This document shows positions 15,463 to 23,946 of a stretch of DNA of 30,433 nucleotides, one piece after another. Below the pieces are notes generated by a model. It was not told the DNA's origin and did not search any database. It saw only the letters and a program-made list of their open reading frames with translations. Where the stretch lies: NCBI GenBank assembly GCA_005778045.1, contig SXKQ01000187.1, forward strand, positions 1 to 30,433, given 5' to 3'. Position 1 is the stretch's first letter, and every line of letters starts with the position of its first letter. The position numbers and the translations under genes are program-made. The stretch is from Planctomycetia bacterium (GTDB taxonomy: Bacteria > Planctomycetota > UBA1135 > GCA-002686595).

Positions 15463-16626
15463 ATGCGCATCGCTCGAGTGCTCACGCGGCTGAATCTCGG
15501 TGGCCCTGCCCGGCAGGTGCTGGCGAGCGACCCGCTGCTCGTGCGCCGTGGGCATGAGGTGCGCATCTTCGTCGGCTCGCCCGAGCCCGGGGAGGGTGAC
15601 CTGTTCGAGGTTGCGCTCGCTCGCGGCCTCGATGTCGTGCGCGTCCCGGGGCTCGCGCGCGGCTGGTCGCCCGTGGGAGACCTTCGAGCGCGCGCCTTCC
15701 TGCGCGACGCGCTCGCCGAGTTTCGTCCCGAAGTCCTGCACACGCACGCTTCCAAGGCCGGAGCACTCGCGCGCTGGGCGAGCGGCAAGAGCAAGTCGCT
15801 TCCCCGCGTCCATACCTTTCACGGTCACGTGCTCGAGGGCTACTTCAACGCGACGGTGTCGAAAGGTCTCGTCGCGCTCGAGCGCAAGCTTGCGCGCGAG
15901 ACGGATCGCATCGTGGCCGTGTCACATGCGACCGCCGATGATCTCGTGCGTCTCGATGTGACACGCGAGGAGCAGGTCGTCGTGATTCCCCCCGGAATCG
16001 ACCTCGAGCCCTTCCTCGCCCTCGGTGGTGGGAACGGCGTGCTGCGGGCGCAGGTGAAGGCCGGTCCCGAGGCCGTGTTCGTCGGAGTGCTCGGCCGGCT
16101 CGCGGAAGTGAAGCGACCGGAGTGGGCCATCGAGGTGCTCGAGGTGCTCGCCCAGCGCTATCCAGAGCTGCAGCTCGTGTTCATCGGCGACGGCGACCAA
16201 CGCGGGATGCTCGAGCGTCGCATCCGCGCCCTGCCGCCCGGGCTGGGCGAGCGCGTGCACATGCTCGGGGCCGTAGAAGACGTTGCACCACTCTACGCGG
16301 ACCTGTCGGCGGTCCTGCTCACTTCGCGGAACGAAGGTTTGCCCGTTGCACTGATCGAAGCAGCCGCGGCTGCCAAACCGGCGGTCGCGACGCGTGTCGG
16401 CGGCGTCGCGGAGATCCTCGCGGAGGAACGCACGGGGTATCTCGGAACGAGCGTCGACGAGCTCGCGTACGGACTCGCCCAGCTGCTGGACGCTCCCGCA
16501 CAGGCGGTCGCCATGGGCCAGCGCGCGCGCATGCGCGCACAGTCGCGCCACTCGGCGGAGGCACTCGCCACGCGACTCGAACACCTCTATGAGGCCGTGG
16601 TCACAGCGCGGAGCCAAGCGAAGTGA
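15463..16626 (+). CDS. GT4-type glycosyltransferase
   Basis: A 387-aa GT-B glycosyltransferase. The N-terminal domain has MRIARVLTRLNLGGPARQV and HTHASKAGALARWAS, the same SKAG signature as the protein at 12640. VHTFHGHVLEGYF is the segment that usually lines the acceptor site. The donor site has FVGVLGRLAEVKRPEWAIE and EX7E at E291-x7-E299 in NEGLPVALIEAAAAAKP. The ATG at 15463 lacks a ribosome binding site but has a possible -10 element 7 nt upstream. Its stop overlaps the next gene by 4 nt (GTGA). Confidence 0.9.
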   Translation: MRIARVLTRLNLGGPARQVLASDPLLVRRGHEVRIFVGSPEPGEGDLFEVALARGLDVVRVPGLARGWSPVGDLRARAFLRDALAEFRPEVLHTHASKAGALARWASGKSKSLPRVHTFHGHVLEGYFNATVSKGLVALERKLARETDRIVAVSHATADDLVRLDVTREEQVVVIPPGIDLEPFLALGGGNGVLRAQVKAGPEAVFVGVLGRLAEVKRPEWAIEVLEVLAQRYPELQLVFIGDGDQRGMLERRIRALPPGLGERVHMLGAVEDVAPLYADLSAVLLTSRNEGLPVALIEAAAAAKPAVATRVGGVAEILAEERTGYLGTSVDELAYGLAQLLDAPAQAVAMGQRARMRAQSRHSAEALATRLEHLYEAVVTARSQAK

Positions 16627-17699
16627 AGCTCCTGTTCCTCACGCAGGTCCTTGACGCGAACGACGCGGTTCTGGGCTTCGTTCCGCGCTGGATCGAAGGT
16701 CTTGCGCGACGCTGCGAGCGCGTGCGCGTTCTCGCGCTGGAGGTTGGGAACATTCAGGGACTGCCCGCGAACGTCGACGTGCGGGAGATCGGCCGCAAGG
16801 GCTGGATCGGACGCTACCTGCGCAACCGCCGCTATCTGAGAGAAGCGCTGCTCGAAGAGGGCTTCGACACGGTGTTCGCGCACATGGTGCCGCGCTACAC
16901 GCTGCTCTCCACCGGACTCGCCAAGAAGGCGGGAGCGCGTGAGTTTCTCTGGTACACCCACGGTGCCGTCGATGGGCGGCTCGAGAGAGCTGTGAAAGCC
17001 GTCGAGCTCGTTTTTACGGCCAGCGAGGAGTCGCTGCGCATCGACAGCCCGAGAAAGGTCGTCACCGGCCACGGCATCGACCTCGAGCACTTCTCCTCGC
17101 GCGGCGTCGAGCCTGTGCGCCCCATCCGACTGCTGGAAGTCGGCCGGCTCACGCCGGCCAAGGATCCACTGACGGTGATCGCCGCGGTGGGAATCCTCGT
17201 GTCGCGCGGCTTCGACGTGCACCTCGACCTCGTCGGCGGAGGACTCGTGGCCTCGGATGATGCCTACGCGCGGCGCGTGACCGAACAGATCGAGGTCGGC
17301 GGGCTGCGCGAGCGCGTCGTCCTGCACGGTGCCGTTCCGTACCGGGAGATCGTCCCGTACTACCAGCGCGCGACGATGGTCCTGAGCGCGAGCCGCACCG
17401 GAAGCATCGACAAGGTGGTGCTCGAGTCCATGGCGTGCTCGCGGCCCGTCGTGACCTGCAACGACTCGTTCCCGCGGCTCTTCCGCGAGCTCGGCGCCGA
17501 CGGCGAGAAGCTCTTGTTCGAGTCCGGGAGCGCGGCTTCGCTCGCCGATCGCATCGAAGGCATCCTGCGACTGCGACAGCCGGAACGTGCGGCGCTGGGC
17601 GAGCGGCTGCGCTCCCTTGTCGCACGAGATCACGAAGTCGATGCCCTGATGGGACGACTCGTGGATCACATGCTGCGTACTCACCGAGGTGGGGCGTGA
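16623..17699 (+). CDS. GT4-like glycosyltransferase with altered EX7E
   Basis: A 358-aa protein with the GT-B layout. The acceptor domain starts MKLLFLTQVLDANDAVLGF. LWYTHGAVDGRLERAV and VVTGHGIDLEHFS mark the domain link. The donor part has LLEVGRLTPAKDPLTVIAA and SASRTGSIDKVVLESMACSR. The first Glu of EX7E is missing in that last segment; only E268 is kept. The TGSIDKxVLExMAC form is known in some GT4 proteins, so activity is still likely. The GTG start overlaps the upstream stop (16623-16626), and the protein's own stop overlaps the next GTG. It is tightly coupled to the unusual protein that follows. Confidence 0.85.
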   Translation: MKLLFLTQVLDANDAVLGFVPRWIEGLARRCERVRVLALEVGNIQGLPANVDVREIGRKGWIGRYLRNRRYLREALLEEGFDTVFAHMVPRYTLLSTGLAKKAGAREFLWYTHGAVDGRLERAVKAVELVFTASEESLRIDSPRKVVTGHGIDLEHFSSRGVEPVRPIRLLEVGRLTPAKDPLTVIAAVGILVSRGFDVHLDLVGGGLVASDDAYARRVTEQIEVGGLRERVVLHGAVPYREIVPYYQRATMVLSASRTGSIDKVVLESMACSRPVVTCNDSFPRLFRELGADGEKLLFESGSAASLADRIEGILRLRQPERAALGERLRSLVARDHEVDALMGRLVDHMLRTHRGGA

Positions 17700-19468
17700 G
17701 CACCACGATCCCCGACGCACTGCTCGAGCCCCTACGCCGGGCGCTGGGGTGGCTCCTGTCTCTGCGCGATGCCGAGGGCCGTATCCTGTGCCCCGAGCAC
17801 CACATCGAGCATACGGGCAAGAGCGCGGGTGCCGCAGTTCTCGCAGCCCGACTCTCGCTGCACGACCGGGAGGAGTTCCGCGCCGGGCACCTCGCCGCCG
17901 CCATCCAGCAGGGGCGGCGGCTGGTCGCCAACCTGCACCGCGAAGGCACGAGCGAGTGCCACACGTTCTGGCCCGGTCGCCACGACAAGTACAACAGCTC
18001 GAACGCCGTGATCGATGGCGGAGCGTGCAGTGACGCGCTGGCGGAGCTCGTGCTCACGCTCGGAGACGCGCTCGGCGCAGCGGATCGCGAGGAGTTTCGA
18101 CGTGCGAGCCTGCTCCACGCCCGCACCTACCTGCGCTATGCAGTGCTCGACAAGGGCGTGCCTGCGCAACGCGCGTGGGGACTCACGGGACTCGCGGCCG
18201 CGTGGCGTCTTGAGCGCGATGCCACGCTCGAGAAGGTCGCGATCGAGGCCTTCGGCGGCATCGAGGCCGTGCAGAACGGGGACGGCAGCTTTCCCTATCA
18301 TCCGCTGCACTGGGGTGCGGAGCATCCGGGTGCGAGCGATGCCTCGAGTTTCTATCACTCGCGCATTCCGGGCTTCCTGATCTTCGCGCTCGAGCAGCTC
18401 GGTCGCGATCCGTCGCGCGAGCCGTTCGCACACTCCATCCACTCGGCGCTCGTCTTCACGGAAGCGCTCCATGGCCCGGACGGGATCAAGGCGGGGCTCG
18501 TAGAAGCGAAGCCCTGGTACTGGGGAGCGGAGTACGAGGTCGCTTCGCACGTATTCGATATCTATGCGCTGTTGCGCGGCTGGAAGCTCTACCGCGAGCC
18601 GCGCTTCGCGCGCGCCGCGGTGCGCGCGTTCCGCACCTGGTGCGAACACCTGCTGCCGAGTGGCGAACCGCGTTCCCACCTGCCGGCTCGCGGTCGCACG
18701 AAGAGCTACCAATGCCCCGTGTTCTGGGCTTGCCACGCGGAGTGGATTGCCCGCGCGCTGCCGGAGCTGGCGGAAGCGCATGCGACCTTCGCCGAGACTG
18801 CCCCGCAGGAGACGCGTAGCATCGAGCTCTCTGTGTGCTGGTTCCCGGACGCGCAGCTCGCGCGACTTGAGGACGATCGCGTTGTCGCGTGGGTCCGAGG
18901 GGGGCATCCGCCGTCGAACGTTCACTACGGAAGCCCTCAAGGCAGCGGCCTGCTGCGCGTCGTGCGCAAGTCCGATGGGGCGAGCCTTCTTGCGCGCGAG
19001 CGCTGGAGTGCGGCACAGGAAGGGGAGTGGTCGGGGAGTGTCGGCGGCTTGGCGCTCGCGCGCGGCTGGAGGAGCAGCGCGAGCGAGCTGCGCTTCTCGC
19101 TTTGGCTGCTGCGCAACCACTGGCGCGGCGGACGCTACGGCATGGCGCTTCACGCACCGCTCGACGTGGCCCGACGCGGGCTCTTGGGTTTCGCCTCGTC
19201 GGAAGTCTCGAGCGCGTTCCATCGGGCGCCCGAAGTCCGCGTCGACGCCGGAGGCATCACGCTGACGACCTCCGTCGCGTGGCGTACCGGCGACGCGCCG
19301 GTCGGTCCGCGGCTCCAGCGCCGCTTCGAGGTCGACGGAGCGGGATTGAGCGTGTTCGAGCGCTGGCTCGATCCGAAACCCGTGCATTCCCTGACGTTTC
19401 ACTGGCCCCGCACCGCCACCGAACGAGCGGGCGAGGGCACGTGGGAACGCTCCTACCGGCTGTGCTAG
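17696..19468 (+). CDS. Unrecognised 590-aa protein, possible alpha-toroid glycan enzyme
   Basis: I do not recognise this family with certainty. Residues 1 to about 370 read as repeated amphipathic helices, as in alpha/alpha-toroid enzymes. Aromatic, Gly-rich and His/Asp-containing turns separate them: HHIEHTGKSAGAAVLAARL, TFWPGRHDKYNSSNAVIDGG, NGDGSFPYHPLHWG, AKPWYWGAEYEVASH and SYQCPVFWACHAEW. Residues from about 380 are richer in beta-like strands (SIELSVCWFPDAQLARL, LRFSLWLLRNHW, GLSVFERWL). A helical toroid plus beta-sandwich recalls heparinase II/III or related lyases and hydrolases, but no signature motif confirms it. No signal peptide is evident, so it may act inside the cell. It is GTGA-coupled to a GT and followed 25 nt later by the sulfatase-fold protein. 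Confidence 0.8.
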   Translation: MSTTIPDALLEPLRRALGWLLSLRDAEGRILCPEHHIEHTGKSAGAAVLAARLSLHDREEFRAGHLAAAIQQGRRLVANLHREGTSECHTFWPGRHDKYNSSNAVIDGGACSDALAELVLTLGDALGAADREEFRRASLLHARTYLRYAVLDKGVPAQRAWGLTGLAAAWRLERDATLEKVAIEAFGGIEAVQNGDGSFPYHPLHWGAEHPGASDASSFYHSRIPGFLIFALEQLGRDPSREPFAHSIHSALVFTEALHGPDGIKAGLVEAKPWYWGAEYEVASHVFDIYALLRGWKLYREPRFARAAVRAFRTWCEHLLPSGEPRSHLPARGRTKSYQCPVFWACHAEWIARALPELAEAHATFAETAPQETRSIELSVCWFPDAQLARLEDDRVVAWVRGGHPPSNVHYGSPQGSGLLRVVRKSDGASLLARERWSAAQEGEWSGSVGGLALARGWRSSASELRFSLWLLRNHWRGGRYGMALHAPLDVARRGLLGFASSEVSSAFHRAPEVRVDAGGITLTTSVAWRTGDAPVGPRLQRRFEVDGAGLSVFERWLDPKPVHSLTFHWPRTATERAGEGTWERSYRLC

Positions 19469-19493
19469 GGTTTCCCAACGGCAAGGCATCAGC

Positions 19494-21563
19494 GTGAACC
19501 AACCCCACAAGCACGGCGGACTCGGCCTGACGCTGCGTGCGGCGCTCAATGCCGGACTCGGGTCGGGCGCGGTCATCGGAATCGTCGACGGCGTGGGAGC
19601 TGGCCTGCGCACGGGCACGAGCGGCCTGCCGGCGTGGCTGGGTTGCCTTGCGGCGAGCGTGCTCGTCCATGGGGCGGTGCTCTCCATGCTCGCCTTGCTG
19701 ATAGGAGTCGTCGGACATCGCTGGCTGCGCACGCGCTCCCTCGGCGAGCGGCTGACCACCCTGACGGCCATCGTCACGGGTCTCGCGCTGTTCGTGGGGC
19801 TGGTTTGGTGGACTCGCTCGTGGGTTTTCCCCGGGCTCTCGGTCACAGACCCCAAGCGACTCGCGGCCTCCGCGGTGCTGCTGCCCATCGGTCTCGCCTG
19901 TGGCTGGGTGATGGTCGCCCTCGGCGCGCGACTCCCACGCGCTTCGCAGTGGGCGCTCGCCGCGCTGGTGCCCCTGTGCTGGCTCGGTGGCGGCGCGTTC
20001 TTGCTCTCCTCCCGGGCGGACTCCGAGCGCCTCGGCGAGCTCAATGAACGCAACGAGAAACTTCCCAATGTCCTGCTGTTCGTGTGCGACGCGATGCGCG
20101 CGGATGTGCTCGGTTGTTACGGCAATGAACGCGTCCAGACGCCGCGCATCGATGCGCTCGCGCGCGAGGGCGTCGTGTTCGAGCGCGCCTTCGTGCAGGC
20201 GCCTTTCACGGGTTCGAGCTTTGGGTCGTGGTTCACGGGCAAGTACCCGCGGCGCCACGGCTTCGTGCGCATGGCCCCGGACACGCGCATGGCGCCCAAC
20301 ATCACGCTCGCGTCGCACCTGAAAGACGCCCCGCTGCTCTCGGGCGGCAAGCTCGAGCGCGAGGACTACCACTGCGTCACGTTCATGACCGGTGCGCTCT
20401 CGCAGTCGGCGGGGCTCGCGCGCGGCTTCGACTCGTACTTCGAGTCGTTCATGGGGCACCACCTCGTCGACGTCGAGGATTCCTGGAGCCTCTTTAGCTC
20501 GGAGTTGCTGCTCTACATCGCGCGCACCAAGCTCACCCAGAAGTTCGACTCCACGCCGGTCGCCAGCGAGGCGTCCGTCTGGCTGCGCGCCAACGGGCGC
20601 AAGCGCTTCTTCGCGATGGTGCACCTGTTCGCGACGCACACGCCCTACGACCCGCCGGCGGAGATTCGCGCGCTCTACTGCGACCCTTCCTACGACGGTC
20701 CGCTGAGCGTGTTCCGTTCCGACCACGCCTTTGCGATCCACGCAGGCAAGGTCAACCCGAGCGAGGCTGACGCGCGTCAGATCCGCGACCTCTACCACGG
20801 CGGCGTCACCTACACCGACCGCCAGATCGCCATGGTGCTCGCCGAACTCGAGAAGCAAGGCACGCTCGACGACACGCTCGTCGTGGTGACGGCCGATCAT
20901 GGCGAGGAGCTCGGCGAGCACGGCGTGTGGGAGCACAACCACATGTTCCAGTCAAACCTGCGCGTACCGCTCGTGATGCACTGGCCGCGCAAGTTGCCGC
21001 TCGGCAAGCGCGTGGGGGCGCTCGTGGAGTCGATTGACTTCCTGCCGACCGTGTGTGAGGCGATCGGCGTCGCGGTACCTCAGGAATCCAGGCTGGACGC
21101 CAACGGTCGCGACTACGGAGCGCTCGACGGGCGCAGCGTGCTGCCGCTGCTCGACGGGCGCGCCACGGCCCTGCGCGAGCACTCGTTCGCGGAAAACGGG
21201 CTCGAAATGAGCGTTCAGGACCTGCGTTGGAAGCTCGTCGTCCCGTCCGTTGACGAGCAAAACAGTCCACTGACTCTCCAGGGCGAGACGCTGCAAACGC
21301 TGGCGGGACGAGGGATCGCGAAGCCGCGCCTGTACGACCTCGCTGTGGATCCGGAGGAAACCCGCAACGTGGTCTCCGAACTCGAGACCGACGCGCAGCG
21401 TCTGCTCTCCGCGCTCGTGGCGTGGGATGCGTCGATGCCGATTCCGCGCATCGAGATCGTGCTCTCTCCGCGCGATGTCACCGAGAACGCGCGTCGCATG
21501 GCGGAGATCGGATATGGCGACGGCATCGGTCAGGAACTGCCCCCGTCCACCGAGAAGCCGTGA
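19494..21563 (+). CDS. Membrane-anchored sulfatase-fold hydrolase or transferase
   Basis: A 689-aa member of the alkaline phosphatase/sulfatase superfamily. Five probable membrane helices (about 14-34, 47-74, 88-107, 122-144, 152-172) precede a catalytic domain likely facing the periplasm. Metal site residues include D199 in FVCDAMRADVLGCYG and D468-H469 in VTADHGEELGEHG, with a further His-rich turn EHNHMFQ. At the nucleophile position, where sulfatases carry Cys or Ser in C/S-x-P-x-R, this protein has T239 in APFTGSSFGSWFTGKYP. A Thr there is typical of phosphoethanolamine or phosphoglycerol transferases and of many uncharacterised sulfatase-like proteins. True sulfatase activity through formylglycine is therefore unlikely. 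It could decorate the glycan with a phospho-group. GTG is used, with AAGG about 7 nt upstream. Confidence 0.85.
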   Translation: MNQPHKHGGLGLTLRAALNAGLGSGAVIGIVDGVGAGLRTGTSGLPAWLGCLAASVLVHGAVLSMLALLIGVVGHRWLRTRSLGERLTTLTAIVTGLALFVGLVWWTRSWVFPGLSVTDPKRLAASAVLLPIGLACGWVMVALGARLPRASQWALAALVPLCWLGGGAFLLSSRADSERLGELNERNEKLPNVLLFVCDAMRADVLGCYGNERVQTPRIDALAREGVVFERAFVQAPFTGSSFGSWFTGKYPRRHGFVRMAPDTRMAPNITLASHLKDAPLLSGGKLEREDYHCVTFMTGALSQSAGLARGFDSYFESFMGHHLVDVEDSWSLFSSELLLYIARTKLTQKFDSTPVASEASVWLRANGRKRFFAMVHLFATHTPYDPPAEIRALYCDPSYDGPLSVFRSDHAFAIHAGKVNPSEADARQIRDLYHGGVTYTDRQIAMVLAELEKQGTLDDTLVVVTADHGEELGEHGVWEHNHMFQSNLRVPLVMHWPRKLPLGKRVGALVESIDFLPTVCEAIGVAVPQESRLDANGRDYGALDGRSVLPLLDGRATALREHSFAENGLEMSVQDLRWKLVVPSVDEQNSPLTLQGETLQTLAGRGIAKPRLYDLAVDPEETRNVVSELETDAQRLLSALVAWDASMPIPRIEIVLSPRDVTENARRMAEIGYGDGIGQELPPSTEKP

Positions 21564-22738
21564 AGCGCTCGCTCGCGATCGTCGCCAATACTCGCCTGCC
21601 CTCGGAGCGCGCCCAAGGGCTGCAAGTTGTACAGAGCGCCGCGGCCTTCGCACGCGCGGGACTCGAGGTCGAGATCCTCCATGCACGACGAGCACGGGAA
21701 GTCGCCTTACCAGCGGGCAGCGACTTGTTCTCGCATTGCGGAGTGCCGGAGGGGCCGCGACCGCGCGTCAGCGCCGTGGAGTGCTTCGACATCCTCGAGC
21801 GGTTTCCGCCCTCGCTCCAATTCTGGCCCTCCCGATTGCAGGAGTGGAGCTTTTCCGTGAACGCAGCCGCGAGGCTCCGGCGAGACACTAGCCCGCGTCT
21901 CGTGCTCTCCCGCGAGATCGAGTGCGCGGACAGGCTCGTGCGCTCTGGCCGCCGCGCCGTGTTCCTCGAGATCCACTCCGTGCCGGGCGGGCGCTGGCGC
22001 CGCCGCTTGCTGCAGCGCGCGGCTCGGGGAGCCCGCGGAGTCATCGCGATCTCCGGCGGGGTTCGTGCGGACCTGCTCGCGCTCGGCATCGAGGCCTCGC
22101 AGGTCGTGGTCGAGCATGACGCGTTCGAGCCGACGCGCTTCGTCTCGCTCCCGACGCGCTCCGACGCACGGGCCAGCCTCGGGCTGCCGCTCGATCGTCC
22201 TGTCGTGGCCTATGCCGGTGGTCTGCTCGAGTGGAAGGGCGTCGACCTTCTTGTCGAGGCGGCCCGCGTCCTGCCCGACGTGCTGTTCGTGATCGCTGGC
22301 GGCATGGAGCATGACGTGCTCGCGCTGAGGCAGCGCGCAGCAGGGCTCTCGAACGTCCGTATCGATGGCTTCCAGCCTCCGGCCAAGGTCGCGCTGTACC
22401 TCGTGGCGGCGGATGTCGGCGTTGCGCCGAACCGCTCGACGCCCGCCATCAGCGCCCGCTACACCTCGCCCCTCAAGGTGTTCGAGGCGATGGCCGTCGG
22501 ACTGCCGCTCGTGGCGAGCGACCTGCCCTCGCTACGCGAGCTCCTGATGCACGAGACGGACGCCTGGCTGGTGCGCCCAGACAGCGTGGAAGAACTTGCC
22601 GGTGGCCTGAAAAAGCTGCTCGGAGATGAGCGACTGCGCGCACGACTGTCCCAAGCCTTCCGTGCGCGTGCCCCGGAGCATACGTGGGACGCGCGGGCGC
22701 GGCGGCTCCTGCGCTGGATGGGGGATCGGGCCCCCTGA
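21560..22738 (+). CDS. GT4-type glycosyltransferase
   Basis: A 392-aa GT-B protein. The N-terminal part carries SLAIVANTRLPSERAQGLQV, common in GT4 enzymes that bind their acceptor through a glycine-free loop. VFLEIHSVPGG follows. The donor domain has VVAYAGGLLEWKGVDLLVEA and RYTSPLKVFEAMAVGLPLVAS, the SPLKxFExMA form of the nucleotide-sugar site. The GTG start overlaps the sulfatase-like stop (21560-21563). Donor sugar unknown. Confidence 0.88.
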   Translation: MKRSLAIVANTRLPSERAQGLQVVQSAAAFARAGLEVEILHARRAREVALPAGSDLFSHCGVPEGPRPRVSAVECFDILERFPPSLQFWPSRLQEWSFSVNAAARLRRDTSPRLVLSREIECADRLVRSGRRAVFLEIHSVPGGRWRRRLLQRAARGARGVIAISGGVRADLLALGIEASQVVVEHDAFEPTRFVSLPTRSDARASLGLPLDRPVVAYAGGLLEWKGVDLLVEAARVLPDVLFVIAGGMEHDVLALRQRAAGLSNVRIDGFQPPAKVALYLVAADVGVAPNRSTPAISARYTSPLKVFEAMAVGLPLVASDLPSLRELLMHETDAWLVRPDSVEELAGGLKKLLGDERLRARLSQAFRARAPEHTWDARARRLLRWMGDRAP

Positions 22739-22764
22739 GCCGATCCACTCGCACCGGTGCCGCC

Positions 22765-23946
22765 ATGCGCGTCCTGTTCCTCACCGATTCCCTCTCCGAC
22801 CTCGACGGTGTCGGGCGCTATGCCGTGCGCCTACTGCGTGCGCTCGAAGAGCAGCGTCCGGGGCTCGAGGTTCGCGTGTTGCTCGCGCGCAAGCACCGGC
22901 CCACGTCGGCCGACGTGCCCATGCACTGGAAGATCGAAGTCGCCCTGCCGCCCGACTACTTCTTCTACATGTCGCGCCTGAAGTTCTGGGCCAGCCTCCA
23001 GCTCGCGCAGCGCCGCATCGCGCGTGCGGCAGCGGATTGCGATCTCGTTCACGCGATCAAGGACTATCCGCACAACCTGGCGGCGCTGCTCGGAGCGGAG
23101 CGGGCGGGCAAGCCCTGCATCGCGACGGGTCATGGGACCTACACCGTGCAACCGCTCGTCGATGCGCGCCACGCCGCGCGCGCGAGCGCTGCGTACGCGC
23201 GACTCGACGCCATGATCGCTGTGAGTCGCTTCACGGCTGAGCGAGTGCGCGAGTTGCTCCCAAGGGATCACGCGCTGCTCTCCCGCCTCCATGTCGTCCC
23301 GAATGCCGTGGACGCAGGTCGCTACGCAGCGATCCCGGAGTTGACAACGCGGCCATGGCGCGGGCAGCGCTTCACGCTCTCGATTGGCGAGCTGAAGGAA
23401 CGCAAGGGACATCACCTCGCGCTCGAGGCCTGGTGCGCTGTCGCTCGCCATCGCCCGGATCTCTACCACTATGTAGTGGGGCGAGGAGCCGGTGACGACT
23501 ACGAGCGCTCGCTGCATGCCATCGTCGAGCGCGCGGGCGTAGCGGAGCGCGTGACGTTCCTCGGCAACGTGAGCGAGCCCGAGAAGATCGACCTGCTCCA
23601 ACGCGCCGAGCTCTTCCTCCACGTGCCCGTGACGGCTCGCGACGGTGGGTTCGAGGGCTTCGGCATCGTGTACCTCGAAGCCTCCGCGGCCGGCATTCCG
23701 TGCATCGGCACTCTGGGCTGCGGCGCGGAGGATGCCATCGTCGATGGGGAGACCGGTTATCTGGTATCGCAGGACGCGCCGTCCGTCACGCAGGCGCTCG
23801 AGCGGATCCTGAGCGATGCGGCCCTGCGCACTCGGCTGGGCGAGGGCGGGCGCGCGCACGCCGCCCGCTCGAGCTGGCCGGCCAATGCGCAAGTCGTGCT
23901 CAAGCTCTACGACGAAGCCCTCGCACGGCGAAAGGGACGGCCGTGA
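22765..23946 (+). CDS. GT4-type glycosyltransferase
   Basis: A 393-aa GT-B protein starting MRVLFLTDSLSDLDGVGRY, with the glycine-containing loop that holds the acceptor. HAIKDYPHNLAALLGAE and GHGTYTVQP lie in the first domain. The donor domain carries FTLSIGELKERKGHHLALEA and EX7E at E297-x7-E305 in FEGFGIVYLEASAAGIP, then DGETGYLV. The ATG at 22765 is 26 nt after the previous stop and fits the family N-terminus. Its stop overlaps the flippase start by 4 nt, linking glycosylation and export. Confidence 0.9.
   Translation: MRVLFLTDSLSDLDGVGRYAVRLLRALEEQRPGLEVRVLLARKHRPTSADVPMHWKIEVALPPDYFFYMSRLKFWASLQLAQRRIARAAADCDLVHAIKDYPHNLAALLGAERAGKPCIATGHGTYTVQPLVDARHAARASAAYARLDAMIAVSRFTAERVRELLPRDHALLSRLHVVPNAVDAGRYAAIPELTTRPWRGQRFTLSIGELKERKGHHLALEAWCAVARHRPDLYHYVVGRGAGDDYERSLHAIVERAGVAERVTFLGNVSEPEKIDLLQRAELFLHVPVTARDGGFEGFGIVYLEASAAGIPCIGTLGCGAEDAIVDGETGYLVSQDAPSVTQALERILSDAALRTRLGEGGRAHAARSSWPANAQVVLKLYDEALARRKGRP

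Noticed and set aside
17732..20942. Long minus-strand open frames (778 and 561 aa) opposite the 590-aa and sulfatase-like genes
   Set aside because: No recognisable motifs and composition typical of antisense of GC-rich genes. The plus-strand reading has coherent motifs and coupled starts.
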